Positions 21,116-30,705 of a stretch of 64,000 nt of DNA are shown here, piece after piece. The position numbers and the translations under genes are program-made. Source of the DNA: Ceratopteris richardii (Eukaryota; Streptophyta; Polypodiopsida; Polypodiales; Pteridaceae). The stretch is taken from positions 46,497,556 to 46,561,555 of the forward strand of contig CM035437.1 in NCBI GenBank assembly GCA_020310875.1. Direction: 5' to 3'. Each line of letters begins with the position of its first letter. The stretch's first letter is position 1. Below the pieces are notes generated by a model that had not been told where the DNA came from, made no database searches, and saw only the letters and a program-made list of their open reading frames with translations.

Positions 21116-24100
21116 ATGAACCTTAGATCAGGCAGACACTTAGGCCGAGACAGACAAAGCCTCAGATCTTCTGAAGCTAGTGTCAATCACACTGCTAGGT
21201 CTTGGGCCCAGCAGTTGAGCCATCACTCGTACTACCCTAGCTCTGAGACCAGTGAGTCAGAGATGTCTCAAGGCATGGACAGACCTACAGGAAGTTCAGG
21301 AGTGCCTTACTTGTACAAGGTAGAAGGCCCTTACAAAACACAGCTGGAATACCTTAGGACCAACCGATTAGGTGCTAGCATCTATGAGGACGGCCTAGGA
21401 AGATCCGTGGTCCAGATTAAGAATCCTGATCAATCCATAGGACTAGCGCACCCAGCTGTCAAGTTTGAAAATGGTGCATACCTGGATAAAGAAGGAACCA
21501 TATATGTAGTCACCAGTCACCCAGACAGGATAGATGAATTTGGGAATGTAATCTCAGAGGCGGATTTAGGTGACTTGGAACAAGGGAACATGGGTGCGGA
21601 ACCTAGAACCCCTCGAGGCAAATCAGTTCTCACTAGGATTATCACACCGGAATGGGTTCCCCAAGACAACAAGAGCATAGAGTTACTCCTCAATCGAGAG
21701 ACTGACGAAGCCTTTTGGAGGTATAAATCTAATCAGCCAACTGATATAGGAAATATCATGATCTACGAGTTTAAGGATCCTGATAGCCCAGGCAGAGTGA
21801 CCTACTTAGATCACGCCTCAGAACGGATCTTTGTGGTTACGGAAAATGATAGGCATGCTTACACTTGGAAGGGTGAATCCATTTTCCCCCAACCAAGATC
21901 AAATGTATCCTATGGTCACCCTGGGGCTGGAACATCCCAAGCTCATGGAATGCAAAGAGACAGAAGTAGAGATAGACCAGAAGTAAGCTTTGCCAGCCCA
22001 GTGGGCAGAGAAAGAACGAGGACGGAGACGAATAGGGTACAACCTGAGATGCTTAGAGCTCACAGGAACCAAAGAAATGTGGATGGATTCCCTCTGCCGA
22101 GACCTAGAGAGCACACAAGAACTTTGAGACCGACCCAGCTGGTTAAGTCCATGAAGAATTACTTTGATGGCACAGGAGATCCCTATGATCATGTGGCGGA
22201 GTTCAAGCAAGTCTTGAGAGCTGAACAAGTGGAGGATCTATTCACGCAGTACAATGCCTTCGGTCTAACCCTTAGGAACACAACACTTACATGGTTTCAG
22301 CCATTGGATGAGCGCCAGTTCAGGTGCATAGACCAACTCCTAGAGGCTTTCATTGTAGAGTTCTCTAAGAGTGGCATAAGACACAATACCTCATCATTGA
22401 TTCACAGCTTCAAACAGACTCCCCAAGAGACTGTCAGATTGGCAGGAAGAAGATTTAGACAATATCTTGAAAGGTGCCCTGTTTCGGAGCTACCAACACC
22501 TGCCAAACAAGTAGCTTTATTCTTGGATGGATTGCTAAGTACGAAATTGAGATCCTATGTGTACCTGAAGGACCCCAGGACGATAGAAGAGTGTGTACGC
22601 ATGTGCATTGACATTGAAGATAACCTAGGGGAAGAACTAGAGCTTTCCAAAATCTACAAAGATTCAGATAGTGCATCTAGTCACTCTTCCACGCAATCCA
22701 CATCAATTGAGGAACTCGCAGAGACAGTAGCTCAGAAATTAGGTGTAACTAGCAAACAAATCCCAAGGTTTGCCCCTGTGAAAAGGTGCTATACATGCGG
22801 TGGTGACCATATGGCAAACGTGTGCCCCATTATGGCTCAACCCCAGGTCAATCCAAATAGCCAATATTGCACCATAGAACGAAGGTACACCAATCATACT
22901 GCACAAGATTGCCCATACAACAAGCAGGCTGTTAGGCAACCCTACCCTCAGCCCTACCAACAAGGCAGATACCAGAACCAAAATCCACCACCACAATATG
23001 CTAGACCCCAACAAACCTACCAACCACAATATCAGGCCCAACAGAGACCCCAACCGGTGCTAGTTCAACAGCCTCCAAACCCAGCTAATGTGATTCCGGT
23101 AAAGTATGCTGTTGCAGAGGAAAACCTGAATAGGGCCATAGTACCAGTAACCCCATTGATCTCAGAAAGTGACCCGAGTGACCATAGCTTTGATTCTACA
23201 CATGTCGATAGTCCCCAGGCTTACTACATGCAGTCTCCAGAACATGGTGAGTCCTACTATAGTGAAGAGCCAAATGAAATAAGTTGGGAGTCAGATTACA
23301 CGAATGTCATGTATGCAAACCCCAACCCTAGGCCTCAACCTAGGCAAGTAAGACCTCCATTCCCAAGAGGACCATGCTACAGATGCCAAGGAGATCACCT
23401 CATTCGTGATTGCCCCTTACCTCCACCCACACAACCCCAGTCAGTGACGATCCAAGGCTTTTGCCAAGATTGCGGAAAAGAGCATCTCTTACGAGATTGC
23501 CCTAAAAATCCTAATAATATGCCAAAAATCACTCCCATTAATGTGATTGGGTTGGTTGTAGATTCTTCAGGCAGTGTCACTTCCACGGCACCAGTAGGTC
23601 AAGAAAAGGGCCCAGAGGCTAGTGAAACAGAGAGCATAACCAAGAAAAGGACTAGAGCTTGGAAAGATAGTCGGGAAAGAATGAAAAGACAATGGGCTAA
23701 AAAGATGTGTGAACTTGAGGAAAGCGTAAGAGAGACAAGAGCCAGAATAACCGAACTCACAACTCAAACTCCCTCTCACACTACTCCACCACCACCATTC
23801 CCATCTCCATCCGACCCACCACCTTCCAACCCACCACCCCCTAGAGTAGGATCAGTCCTAGCAGATCCCACTCCCGAAGACCTCAATATGATGCTTAAAG
23901 CATATCAGGCCAGAATCCAAGAAGGGCCAACCATAACCGATCATGAAAAGTGCTACCCTAGAGCCGAGCTAGAGCTTGAACGAACTAAAATTTGTGCTAA
24001 GATGGTGGAATTGGCTCAAGCCATGTTCGAAGCTAGCCGCCTCTTTAATATCTCTAGCTCAGCTAAGACGCAGTTACACTTTGACGGACTGCTAGAAAGA

Positions 24101-24460
24101 ATAGAGAGGCTAATTGCACAATCAGAAAAGGAACCTGCCCCTCAAAGAAAGGAAAGGGCAAGGGAACGGATAAGCCAGTCTCTTCAGGAAGCCCATGTGC
24201 CTCCTCAAGAAGCTTATCTTCCCCCCCAAAAGGCAGATGAGCCTCCCGCGAAAGCTTACGTACCTCCACAGGTTGCCTACAGTCCTTCTCAGGGAGCGTA
24301 TGAGCCTGTTCGGAAAAGTAATAGAAAAGGTAATCCTCCCCAGGAAGCTTGTGCTCCAACCATCTATGAGAGCGAGGAAAGAGCCAACAATAGAATAAAC
24401 CCCCTTAACAAGTTACTTATGTGCCTAATTCTACGGAGCCTGACACTTCTTCTTCTATGA
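21116..24460 (+). CDS. gag: Gyp-B Gag (1114 codons)
   Basis: Capsid/nucleocapsid precursor. The ATG at 21116 starts MNLRSGRHL, conserved at the Gyp-C gag start. Residues about 180-265 form a domain of unknown type (EWVPQDNKSIELLLNRETDE ... HAYTWKGESIFP) also kept in Gyp-C. The retrotrans_gag core spans about 330-505 (KNYFDGTGDPYDHVAEFKQV). Three zinc knuckles of CX2CX3HX4C form start at 22787, 23375 and 23462. A basic coiled segment near 840-890 and a Pro-rich region follow. The last part holds a PPQEAY-like tandem repeat (24187-24360). The final 15-20 residues are out of frame relative to Gyp-C: the homologous reading moves to another frame near 24390-24405, beside a run of five C. The real product may therefore be fused to pol. 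Confidence 0.85.
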   Translation: MNLRSGRHLGRDRQSLRSSEASVNHTARSWAQQLSHHSYYPSSETSESEMSQGMDRPTGSSGVPYLYKVEGPYKTQLEYLRTNRLGASIYEDGLGRSVVQIKNPDQSIGLAHPAVKFENGAYLDKEGTIYVVTSHPDRIDEFGNVISEADLGDLEQGNMGAEPRTPRGKSVLTRIITPEWVPQDNKSIELLLNRETDEAFWRYKSNQPTDIGNIMIYEFKDPDSPGRVTYLDHASERIFVVTENDRHAYTWKGESIFPQPRSNVSYGHPGAGTSQAHGMQRDRSRDRPEVSFASPVGRERTRTETNRVQPEMLRAHRNQRNVDGFPLPRPREHTRTLRPTQLVKSMKNYFDGTGDPYDHVAEFKQVLRAEQVEDLFTQYNAFGLTLRNTTLTWFQPLDERQFRCIDQLLEAFIVEFSKSGIRHNTSSLIHSFKQTPQETVRLAGRRFRQYLERCPVSELPTPAKQVALFLDGLLSTKLRSYVYLKDPRTIEECVRMCIDIEDNLGEELELSKIYKDSDSASSHSSTQSTSIEELAETVAQKLGVTSKQIPRFAPVKRCYTCGGDHMANVCPIMAQPQVNPNSQYCTIERRYTNHTAQDCPYNKQAVRQPYPQPYQQGRYQNQNPPPQYARPQQTYQPQYQAQQRPQPVLVQQPPNPANVIPVKYAVAEENLNRAIVPVTPLISESDPSDHSFDSTHVDSPQAYYMQSPEHGESYYSEEPNEISWESDYTNVMYANPNPRPQPRQVRPPFPRGPCYRCQGDHLIRDCPLPPPTQPQSVTIQGFCQDCGKEHLLRDCPKNPNNMPKITPINVIGLVVDSSGSVTSTAPVGQEKGPEASETESITKKRTRAWKDSRERMKRQWAKKMCELEESVRETRARITELTTQTPSHTTPPPPFPSPSDPPPSNPPPPRVGSVLADPTPEDLNMMLKAYQARIQEGPTITDHEKCYPRAELELERTKICAKMVELAQAMFEASRLFNISSSAKTQLHFDGLLERIERLIAQSEKEPAPQRKERARERISQSLQEAHVPPQEAYLPPQKADEPPAKAYVPPQVAYSPSQGAYEPVRKSNRKGNPPQEACAPTIYESEERANNRINPLNKLLMCLILRSLTLLLL

Positions 24461-24903
24461 ATCGGTTTGCACCAGACTTCCTACGAGAGATTCAAGAAGA
24501 CAAATGGGATAACGAAAGTGAAGTCGCCCCTCCCTTTGAACTTGTGGATGATGCACACGACCAATTCCCACAAGACATCCCATCTATTTACGGGGAACAT
24601 GAGAGTACTCAGTCTCACGAGAGATCGGACTTTGAGTCTAATTCCATACAAGAGCTACCCCACTTCACAGGCCCATGGGAAGCAAAGTCCACATGTATGA
24701 GAGCACCCACAGTCATGGTAAGGAACGACGACTCAGTCATATCAAGGAACACGGAGGTAGTAAAGAACATCAAGGCGCAGCGCGATCTCACTTTGGAAGA
24801 ACTGCCTAAGGATAGACCAAAAGCGCGGAAATATGTAGCTAGTCAAGTAACTGAAGTTGCAAAACCACGTTCCCGGGTAGGATCCCATAGGACAGTGCCA
24901 TAA
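24406..24903 (+). CDS. Gyp-B gag-pol linker segment
   Basis: This segment is open in the pol frame after a stop at 24403. It has no credible ATG at its start: the first start-like codon (24421) is GTG. It encodes VPNSTEPD, FLREIQEDKW, and an acidic HDQFPQDIPSIYG block, all matching Gyp-C 51530-51860, where that part is in frame with gag. It ends at TAA 24901-24903, a position that is a GAG sense codon in Gyp-C. I read it as the middle of a once continuous gag-pol, broken by an indel upstream and a nonsense change downstream. Confidence 0.7.
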
Positions 24904-27900
24904 ATTCCCTTGGATAAAATAGGAGATATGTGTGAAGGTGAAGAAGGGAACACCTATCTTCCCATCACCTACCAGGAGTACACCACCAAGGCAATTTTGG
25001 ACTCAGGTGCAGGAGTTGCAATTGCCACTACTTCCCTTTGGAAGCGTTGGGGCAAGCCAGCACTCAGGCCAACGAGGATGAAATTGCAAATGGCCGATGG
25101 TCATATTGAGAGACCCTTAGGATTGCTAGAAGGAATAACTCTCACCACTTGTGGTGTTGAGTTTGAGCATAGCTTTGCTATATGTGACTTCAGCAAAAAT
25201 CATGCCTATGAGATGATTTTGGGAAGACCATTTATGCGACAGTTGCAAGTGGTACAGGATTGGGGGACCAATTCTTTGTACCTGCAACACTTAGGTGTTA
25301 CGACCAAAGTTAATCTCAAGGATTACTCTCAAAGAGACGTCCCTCCTATCCAATGGAATCCCATCCATAGAGCCAAAGATGATATGGAATCTGTGCATTC
25401 CATAGGGTCAGGATCCTCATGGATGCATGAAGACACCCACTTATGGATGTGCAAAGTAGCAGTAGAGGAAGAGAAGAGAGAAAAGGCCAGAGAAATAGGT
25501 GCAAACGAAACCCATAGATCAATTCAAGACCCAGCCTATGCACCTGTAGTTTTTCCTGATGAGGAATTTGAACCCCATGGCTGGGCAGAAATCTTAGCAA
25601 CAATGGACGTGGCCATCAATGAAGAACAATGGACACCTCACTGTGATGAGGATGGCTATGACATTTCAGTCTTCTCCATAGAGCCAATCATGGGAGAGGC
25701 AGTTCTAGAAGAATGCGAACCTAGCCCTGATGCATTTGAGGATGCAAGTGACTCCGATCTAGAGTCTATCATTATGGACCCACCATTTGCATCAGATGAA
25801 GAATACTTCCATGAAGTAGAATTTCAAACCCAGAGGCATCGAGAGATTACACATGATGTCAGATTAACAACACACGTGACTCCGAAGGAAGAAGGAAAGA
25901 AACAAAAGAAGAGAGAAGTCTCACCAGAAGAGGAAGAATCTTTGTTTGAGGTCCCAGAAAATTTCAAGAAGTACGAGATAGACGACAGGAGAGTCATGAT
26001 AAGAATGCCTAAACGAGAGGCACAATCAGGAGAGGCCTATGATAACAAACAAACTACCAAGAAAATCGTACTGGCCCTAGAAGAAGGAGAGGAGAGATGT
26101 ACGTATATAGGTCATGACCTAACAGAGGAAGAAGAGCATGCGTTAATTGCCTTGCTAAGAGAATACAGAGATGTATTCGCTTGGAGTTACAAGGATTTGA
26201 AAGGTGTTGACCCTGACATATGCTCACACACCATCCCCATGACCTCAGATGCTAAACCCTCTAAACAAAAACCCTACACATATAACGATAATTACGCTGC
26301 TAAGATCAAAGAAGAGATAGATAGACTGGTTGAAGCTGGATTTATCTATGAAATTGAGCACACTGAATGGGTATCCCCCATCGTAGTGGTGCCCAAGAAG
26401 AATGGCAAGCTGCGTGTGTGTATTAACTTGAAAAAGGTTAATGCAGCCACAATTCGAGATAACTATCCGCTTCCCATCACAGAACATCTCTTAGAAAGAG
26501 TGGCAGGCAAGGAAGTGTACAGCTTCCTTGATGGATTTTCGGGCTACAATCAAGTAGCCATAGCTCCAGAGGATCAGCATAAGACAGCCTTTGCCACAGA
26601 ATGGGGCATTTTTGCTTTTAGAGTAATGCCATTTGGGCTTACCAATGCACCAGCTACCTTCCAGAGGCTGATGTGCCATGTGTTTAAGGAGTTCCTGAGG
26701 AAGAGTTTAGAAGTCTACGTTGATGATCTTTGTGCTCATTCCAACATTAGACAAACCCATATCCCTGAACTCAGACAAATCTTTGACAAATGTAGAGAAT
26801 ATCAAGTCTGCCTGAACCCAGAAAAGTGCGTTTTTATGGTCAGGCAAGGCAAGATTCTAGGACACATAGTGTCAAAGAATGGCATATCTACCGACGAAGA
26901 AAAAGTGCGAGCCATAGCAGAGCTACCTAGGCCAAAGAATGTCAAGGAAGTACAAGCTTTCATGGGGCATTGTGGTTATTACCGACGATTTATACACATG
27001 TATGCTGTCATTGCAAAGCCCATGTACGGGCTTCTGACTAACTTTGAGTGGACGGATGAATGTGAGAATTCCTTCCAGGAGCTTAAACGAAGATTGTGTT
27101 CAGCACCAATCTTGACCACACCAGATTGGAATAAGCCATTCCATGTTCATGTTGATGCATCCAATTATGCTATTGGATGTGTGCTTGCTCAACCTACTGG
27201 TGAAGGTAATATGGATCTTCCAATTGCCTATGCCAGTAGACAATTGAATGCGGCTGAACGGAATTACACCACTACAGAGCGAGAAGGATTAGGCATGGTA
27301 TATGCAGTTAAGAAATTTAGACACTATTTGCTTGCAAATAAGTTTAAATTTTTTACTGATCATCAGGCATTGCTATACCTCGTAAACAAGCCATGCAATA
27401 CAGGGAGATTAGTGAAATGGTTTCTCTTGCTAATGGAATATGATTTTGAGGTTGTAGTAAGGAAAGGTAGGACTCATTTGAGAGCTGATCATCTCTCCAA
27501 GCTCACATCGGGAGAAGCCCCACAAGGAGTATCGGATGATCTTCCTGATGCTTACTTGTTTAATTTGGAAGTGGTGCCACAGTGGGCTAAGCCATTGGTA
27601 CCAGTATTGACATACGGGCCTAATCACCCAGTGGTGAACACACGGAATAAAGAGGTTGTAAAAGCCCAAAAATACCACATCATGGCTGGAAGTATGTACA
27701 AGCACACAGATCAAGGGATCTTGGCTTGTTGCGTAGAGGAGGATGAGTACGCTAAATGGTTGCAACTAGCACATGTAGGTGCACTAGAGCAACACCATTC
27801 AAAGCAACGAACTTTACAGACGCTAAGGAGACTTGGAGTACATTGGCCAACTATGGAAGCTGATGTCCAAAAGTTGTGCAAGGAATGCCCAATCTGCTGC

Positions 27901-30540
27901 ATTAAACCACCTGTGGAACACGCTACTCTTTATCAAGTATCCATTATGCCAGATTGGAGTGAACCACTAGTGTCCTTCCTGAGGACGAAAGCATTCCCCC
28001 CAGACATGACTCTGGCTAGGAAAAGGAGTTTAGAACAGGAAGCCCTGGATTACTCACTCATTGGTGATAATCTATACAAACGTGGTAAAGATGGTTACCT
28101 GAGACTGTGTGTCCATGAGAGTGAATATCTTAAGATCTTGGAAACTGCTCACCAAGGTGTAGCAGGAGGACACTTTGGACCGGATCGGGTGATCAAGGCA
28201 ATACTATTTGCGGGATTCTGGTGGCCTACCCTTCACATGGATGCACATACCTATGTGAAACGGTGTGATGTCTGTCAGAGGACTCAGTATCCTATACGCA
28301 AAGATGAGATGCCACTGAAACCTATGATGGGTGGACGTGCATTCTCTAAGTGGGGAATAGACTTCGTAGGTCCTATTAATCCCCCAGCTAAGGGTTCTCA
28401 TGCGGAATACATCATTGTTGCAACAGACTATCTAACTAAGTGGGTAGAGGTAAAGGCTACGACAAAGAACGATGCTCAAACAACTGCTAAATTCTTGTTT
28501 GAGAATGTATTCACGAGATATGGGCTACCTATAGAGCTTGTAAGTGATAGAGGCACTCATTTCTTGAACGAAGTGATTGAAAATCTACTCCAAGAATTCT
28601 TGGTAATACACAAGAAGTCTGCCCCCTATCACCCTCAAGCTAATGGACAAGCTGAGAGCACTAATAAGATCTTATGCAATGTACTGACAAAATTAGTGAA
28701 CACGAAACGCTCTGATTGGGACAAACAGCTACACCATGCTGTTTGGGCATACCGAGTTGCCTACAAAACGGTACTCCAAGCCACCCCCTTTCAGATGGTA
28801 TTTGGCCAAAACGCAGTGCTACCCTTGGACTTCTTAATACCTACGTTGAAAGTAGCACAAGAGCACGAATGGACAGGTCACGAGCTCTCCTCTAGGATCT
28901 TGGACCTTGAACGATTAGGAGAAACCAGACTGAGAGCAGCTGCAGGAATATATGCAGCCAAGAAGAGACAGAAGGCATACTTTGATGCCCATGTGAAGGA
29001 TAAAGGCTTGAAAGCAGGAGATCTAGTCTTAGTCTATACACTGAAACAACACGCAAGGAAACTAGAAAAGAGAGGCTACGGACCTATGATCATCAATAGG
29101 ATCTCCACGAGTGGAGCAGTACAACTGGCCACGTTAGAGGGTGATGTTCTCCCTAACCATATTAGCGGTTGCAGAGTCAAGTTGTATCAAGAACCCCTCA
29201 CGGAGGAAATGCTCAGCCGACTCAACACTGCTAAGAAACGCAAAGAGGAAGAAAAGCGAGTTCGAGAAGAAGCTCAAGCAGAAGCTTTAGAACGCATCAG
29301 AAGGATGAAGTTACGAAGGCAAGGTAGAGATCAGCCTAGAGCGAATGACTATGCAGATCAAGGATATCCTATGGCCATGTGTGAAGTTGCAGGAACAAGC
29401 TCGCATAGGATAATTGATAGACGTCCTTTCATAACCATAGATATAGGACAAGGAAAGAGTGCAAGGACCGTAAGAGCCTTGATTGACTCAGGTGCAGCCA
29501 CTAGTGCTGTTAAATTGTCTTACTGTCAAGAGTTGCAGTTACTTGTCAATCCTGTGGAAGCGTATCTCATAGGATTGGGAGGCGTGGAAACCCCTTGCAT
29601 GGGCGAGGTGGAACTTCCCCTCTATATTCATGATGAGGCTATAACAGTTAAAGTACTAGTGTGTCAAGACGAGGATCTCACTGAACCTCTTGTCTTGGGT
29701 CAAGACTGGATCTATGACCAAGCAGTTAACTTAAACCTAAGAAGTGGACTTCTTCAGGTATGGGTCAATCATAGTCGAATTACAGTAGAATTAGACAATG
29801 GAGCACTCAAGGAACTAGGAAAGGCACAGACTCCTGGTCCCTCCAGGGGTGCACATGAAGATGACCATGCTGTTCTTGTCCAAAACTATGTGTTGCAGAG
29901 GAATGATATTCGCAAAAAAGGAGTCAGGGATGCAACGGAACTCCCTTCTTTTCCAAAGGCCAGAAGGAGGCAGCAACCAAAGGTGGATCAAAGGCAGAAG
30001 AAGCAAAGTACTACCTATGCCGGAAATCAAAAGTACCTGAGCAGCAGAATGTCCCAGAAAGTAAACCAAGTGTGGGTGCGGAAAGGCGAACACCCGGTTG
30101 CACTCACGACAACCACACGGGCAAAACCTCTTACTAGTAACCAACAACACGAAGCCAATAAGAAGTCTGTCAGAAACTCTTCTGCTAACGTGAAATCTAT
30201 TTGGGTGCCCAAGAAGTCGATGAAGGCTAGCCCACAATCAAGACAAATTTGGGTGCCTAAGGCTTGCTTGAGGGCGCAAGTAGCTACTCCGAGGCCACAA
30301 CCTATACAACATAACCCATCTACGCGTACAGCCAGTATTCACTCGTTCTCAACACTCAGGAACACACCAAGACCCAAGAGCACGCATGTAATCACTTGTA
30401 AATGGGTCCCTAAAAGGCCTCATTTCCAAACCGCGACACCGAGAAAGCTCTCTAGAATCTCTACGAAACCGAAAGCAAAGCCCATCCACTGCATTTGGCA
30501 GCCTAAGACCTGTAATAAATCCCCCGACCCCAATTTGTAA
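24904..30540 (+). CDS. pol: Gyp-B Pol with two proteases and two integrase zinc modules
   Basis: Residues are counted from the TTG codon at 24910. Protease 1: D31-S-G with ILGRPF near 105. RT about 457-710 with YVDD at 603-606. RNase H about 747-865 (HVDAS, TEREGL, TDHQAL). H2C2 module 1: H955, H962, C993, C996. H2C2 module 2: H1081, H1088, C1119, C1122, the same HX6HX30CX2C spacing 126 residues later. Integrase core D1151, D1213, E1249 (D61D35E). The integrase C-terminal region ends near 1440, with no chromodomain. Protease-like domain 2: D1526-S-G-A-A with VLGQDW near 1597. A basic tail carries Trp at 1722, 1765, 1781, 1832 and 1863, mostly W-V-P-K. The frame is fully open for 1876 codons. 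No ATG suits as an independent start, so expression as gag-pol is likely. Confidence 0.92.
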   Translation: MPLDKIGDMCEGEEGNTYLPITYQEYTTKAILDSGAGVAIATTSLWKRWGKPALRPTRMKLQMADGHIERPLGLLEGITLTTCGVEFEHSFAICDFSKNHAYEMILGRPFMRQLQVVQDWGTNSLYLQHLGVTTKVNLKDYSQRDVPPIQWNPIHRAKDDMESVHSIGSGSSWMHEDTHLWMCKVAVEEEKREKAREIGANETHRSIQDPAYAPVVFPDEEFEPHGWAEILATMDVAINEEQWTPHCDEDGYDISVFSIEPIMGEAVLEECEPSPDAFEDASDSDLESIIMDPPFASDEEYFHEVEFQTQRHREITHDVRLTTHVTPKEEGKKQKKREVSPEEEESLFEVPENFKKYEIDDRRVMIRMPKREAQSGEAYDNKQTTKKIVLALEEGEERCTYIGHDLTEEEEHALIALLREYRDVFAWSYKDLKGVDPDICSHTIPMTSDAKPSKQKPYTYNDNYAAKIKEEIDRLVEAGFIYEIEHTEWVSPIVVVPKKNGKLRVCINLKKVNAATIRDNYPLPITEHLLERVAGKEVYSFLDGFSGYNQVAIAPEDQHKTAFATEWGIFAFRVMPFGLTNAPATFQRLMCHVFKEFLRKSLEVYVDDLCAHSNIRQTHIPELRQIFDKCREYQVCLNPEKCVFMVRQGKILGHIVSKNGISTDEEKVRAIAELPRPKNVKEVQAFMGHCGYYRRFIHMYAVIAKPMYGLLTNFEWTDECENSFQELKRRLCSAPILTTPDWNKPFHVHVDASNYAIGCVLAQPTGEGNMDLPIAYASRQLNAAERNYTTTEREGLGMVYAVKKFRHYLLANKFKFFTDHQALLYLVNKPCNTGRLVKWFLLLMEYDFEVVVRKGRTHLRADHLSKLTSGEAPQGVSDDLPDAYLFNLEVVPQWAKPLVPVLTYGPNHPVVNTRNKEVVKAQKYHIMAGSMYKHTDQGILACCVEEDEYAKWLQLAHVGALEQHHSKQRTLQTLRRLGVHWPTMEADVQKLCKECPICCIKPPVEHATLYQVSIMPDWSEPLVSFLRTKAFPPDMTLARKRSLEQEALDYSLIGDNLYKRGKDGYLRLCVHESEYLKILETAHQGVAGGHFGPDRVIKAILFAGFWWPTLHMDAHTYVKRCDVCQRTQYPIRKDEMPLKPMMGGRAFSKWGIDFVGPINPPAKGSHAEYIIVATDYLTKWVEVKATTKNDAQTTAKFLFENVFTRYGLPIELVSDRGTHFLNEVIENLLQEFLVIHKKSAPYHPQANGQAESTNKILCNVLTKLVNTKRSDWDKQLHHAVWAYRVAYKTVLQATPFQMVFGQNAVLPLDFLIPTLKVAQEHEWTGHELSSRILDLERLGETRLRAAAGIYAAKKRQKAYFDAHVKDKGLKAGDLVLVYTLKQHARKLEKRGYGPMIINRISTSGAVQLATLEGDVLPNHISGCRVKLYQEPLTEEMLSRLNTAKKRKEEEKRVREEAQAEALERIRRMKLRRQGRDQPRANDYADQGYPMAMCEVAGTSSHRIIDRRPFITIDIGQGKSARTVRALIDSGAATSAVKLSYCQELQLLVNPVEAYLIGLGGVETPCMGEVELPLYIHDEAITVKVLVCQDEDLTEPLVLGQDWIYDQAVNLNLRSGLLQVWVNHSRITVELDNGALKELGKAQTPGPSRGAHEDDHAVLVQNYVLQRNDIRKKGVRDATELPSFPKARRRQQPKVDQRQKKQSTTYAGNQKYLSSRMSQKVNQVWVRKGEHPVALTTTTRAKPLTSNQQHEANKKSVRNSSANVKSIWVPKKSMKASPQSRQIWVPKACLRAQVATPRPQPIQHNPSTRTASIHSFSTLRNTPRPKSTHVITCKWVPKRPHFQTATPRKLSRISTKPKAKPIHCIWQPKTCNKSPDPNL

Positions 30541-30647
30541 ATTCATCCCCACTTACTAACTTCATTAGTCTCCTAGGACTACCCAAGCATTAACTACACA
30601 CACGTGCACCGAACACTTACTAACCCATTATTCGCTCCCGACCCTCA

Positions 30648-30704
30648 TGTTAATATTGTGATGGGAACAACAACGGTTCTCCCTGGTCCTGTACAATATT
30701 AACA
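30648..30704 (+). other. Stem-loop between Gyp-B pol and ORF3
   Basis: TGTTAATATTGT (30648-30659) and its exact reverse complement (30693-30704) flank a 33-base loop. The loop contains a second small complementarity (GGGA with TCCC). It sits between the pol stop and the putative ORF3 acceptor. A structural role in splicing or translation of ORF3 is an inference. Confidence 0.6.
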
Positions 30705-30705
30705 C

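Noticed and set aside
22455..23779. Antisense frames opposite Gyp-B gag
   Set aside because: Shadows of the strongly supported gag frame.
24421..24460. Programmed -1 frameshift site at the gag end
   Set aside because: No convincing slippery heptamer with a downstream structure; homology places the frame change upstream beside a C-run, and Gyp-C has no shift there. Kept only as an open question.
29815..30237. 140-codon antisense frame opposite the pol tail
   Set aside because: Low-complexity shadow of the basic W-x-P-K tail; no support from Gyp-C.
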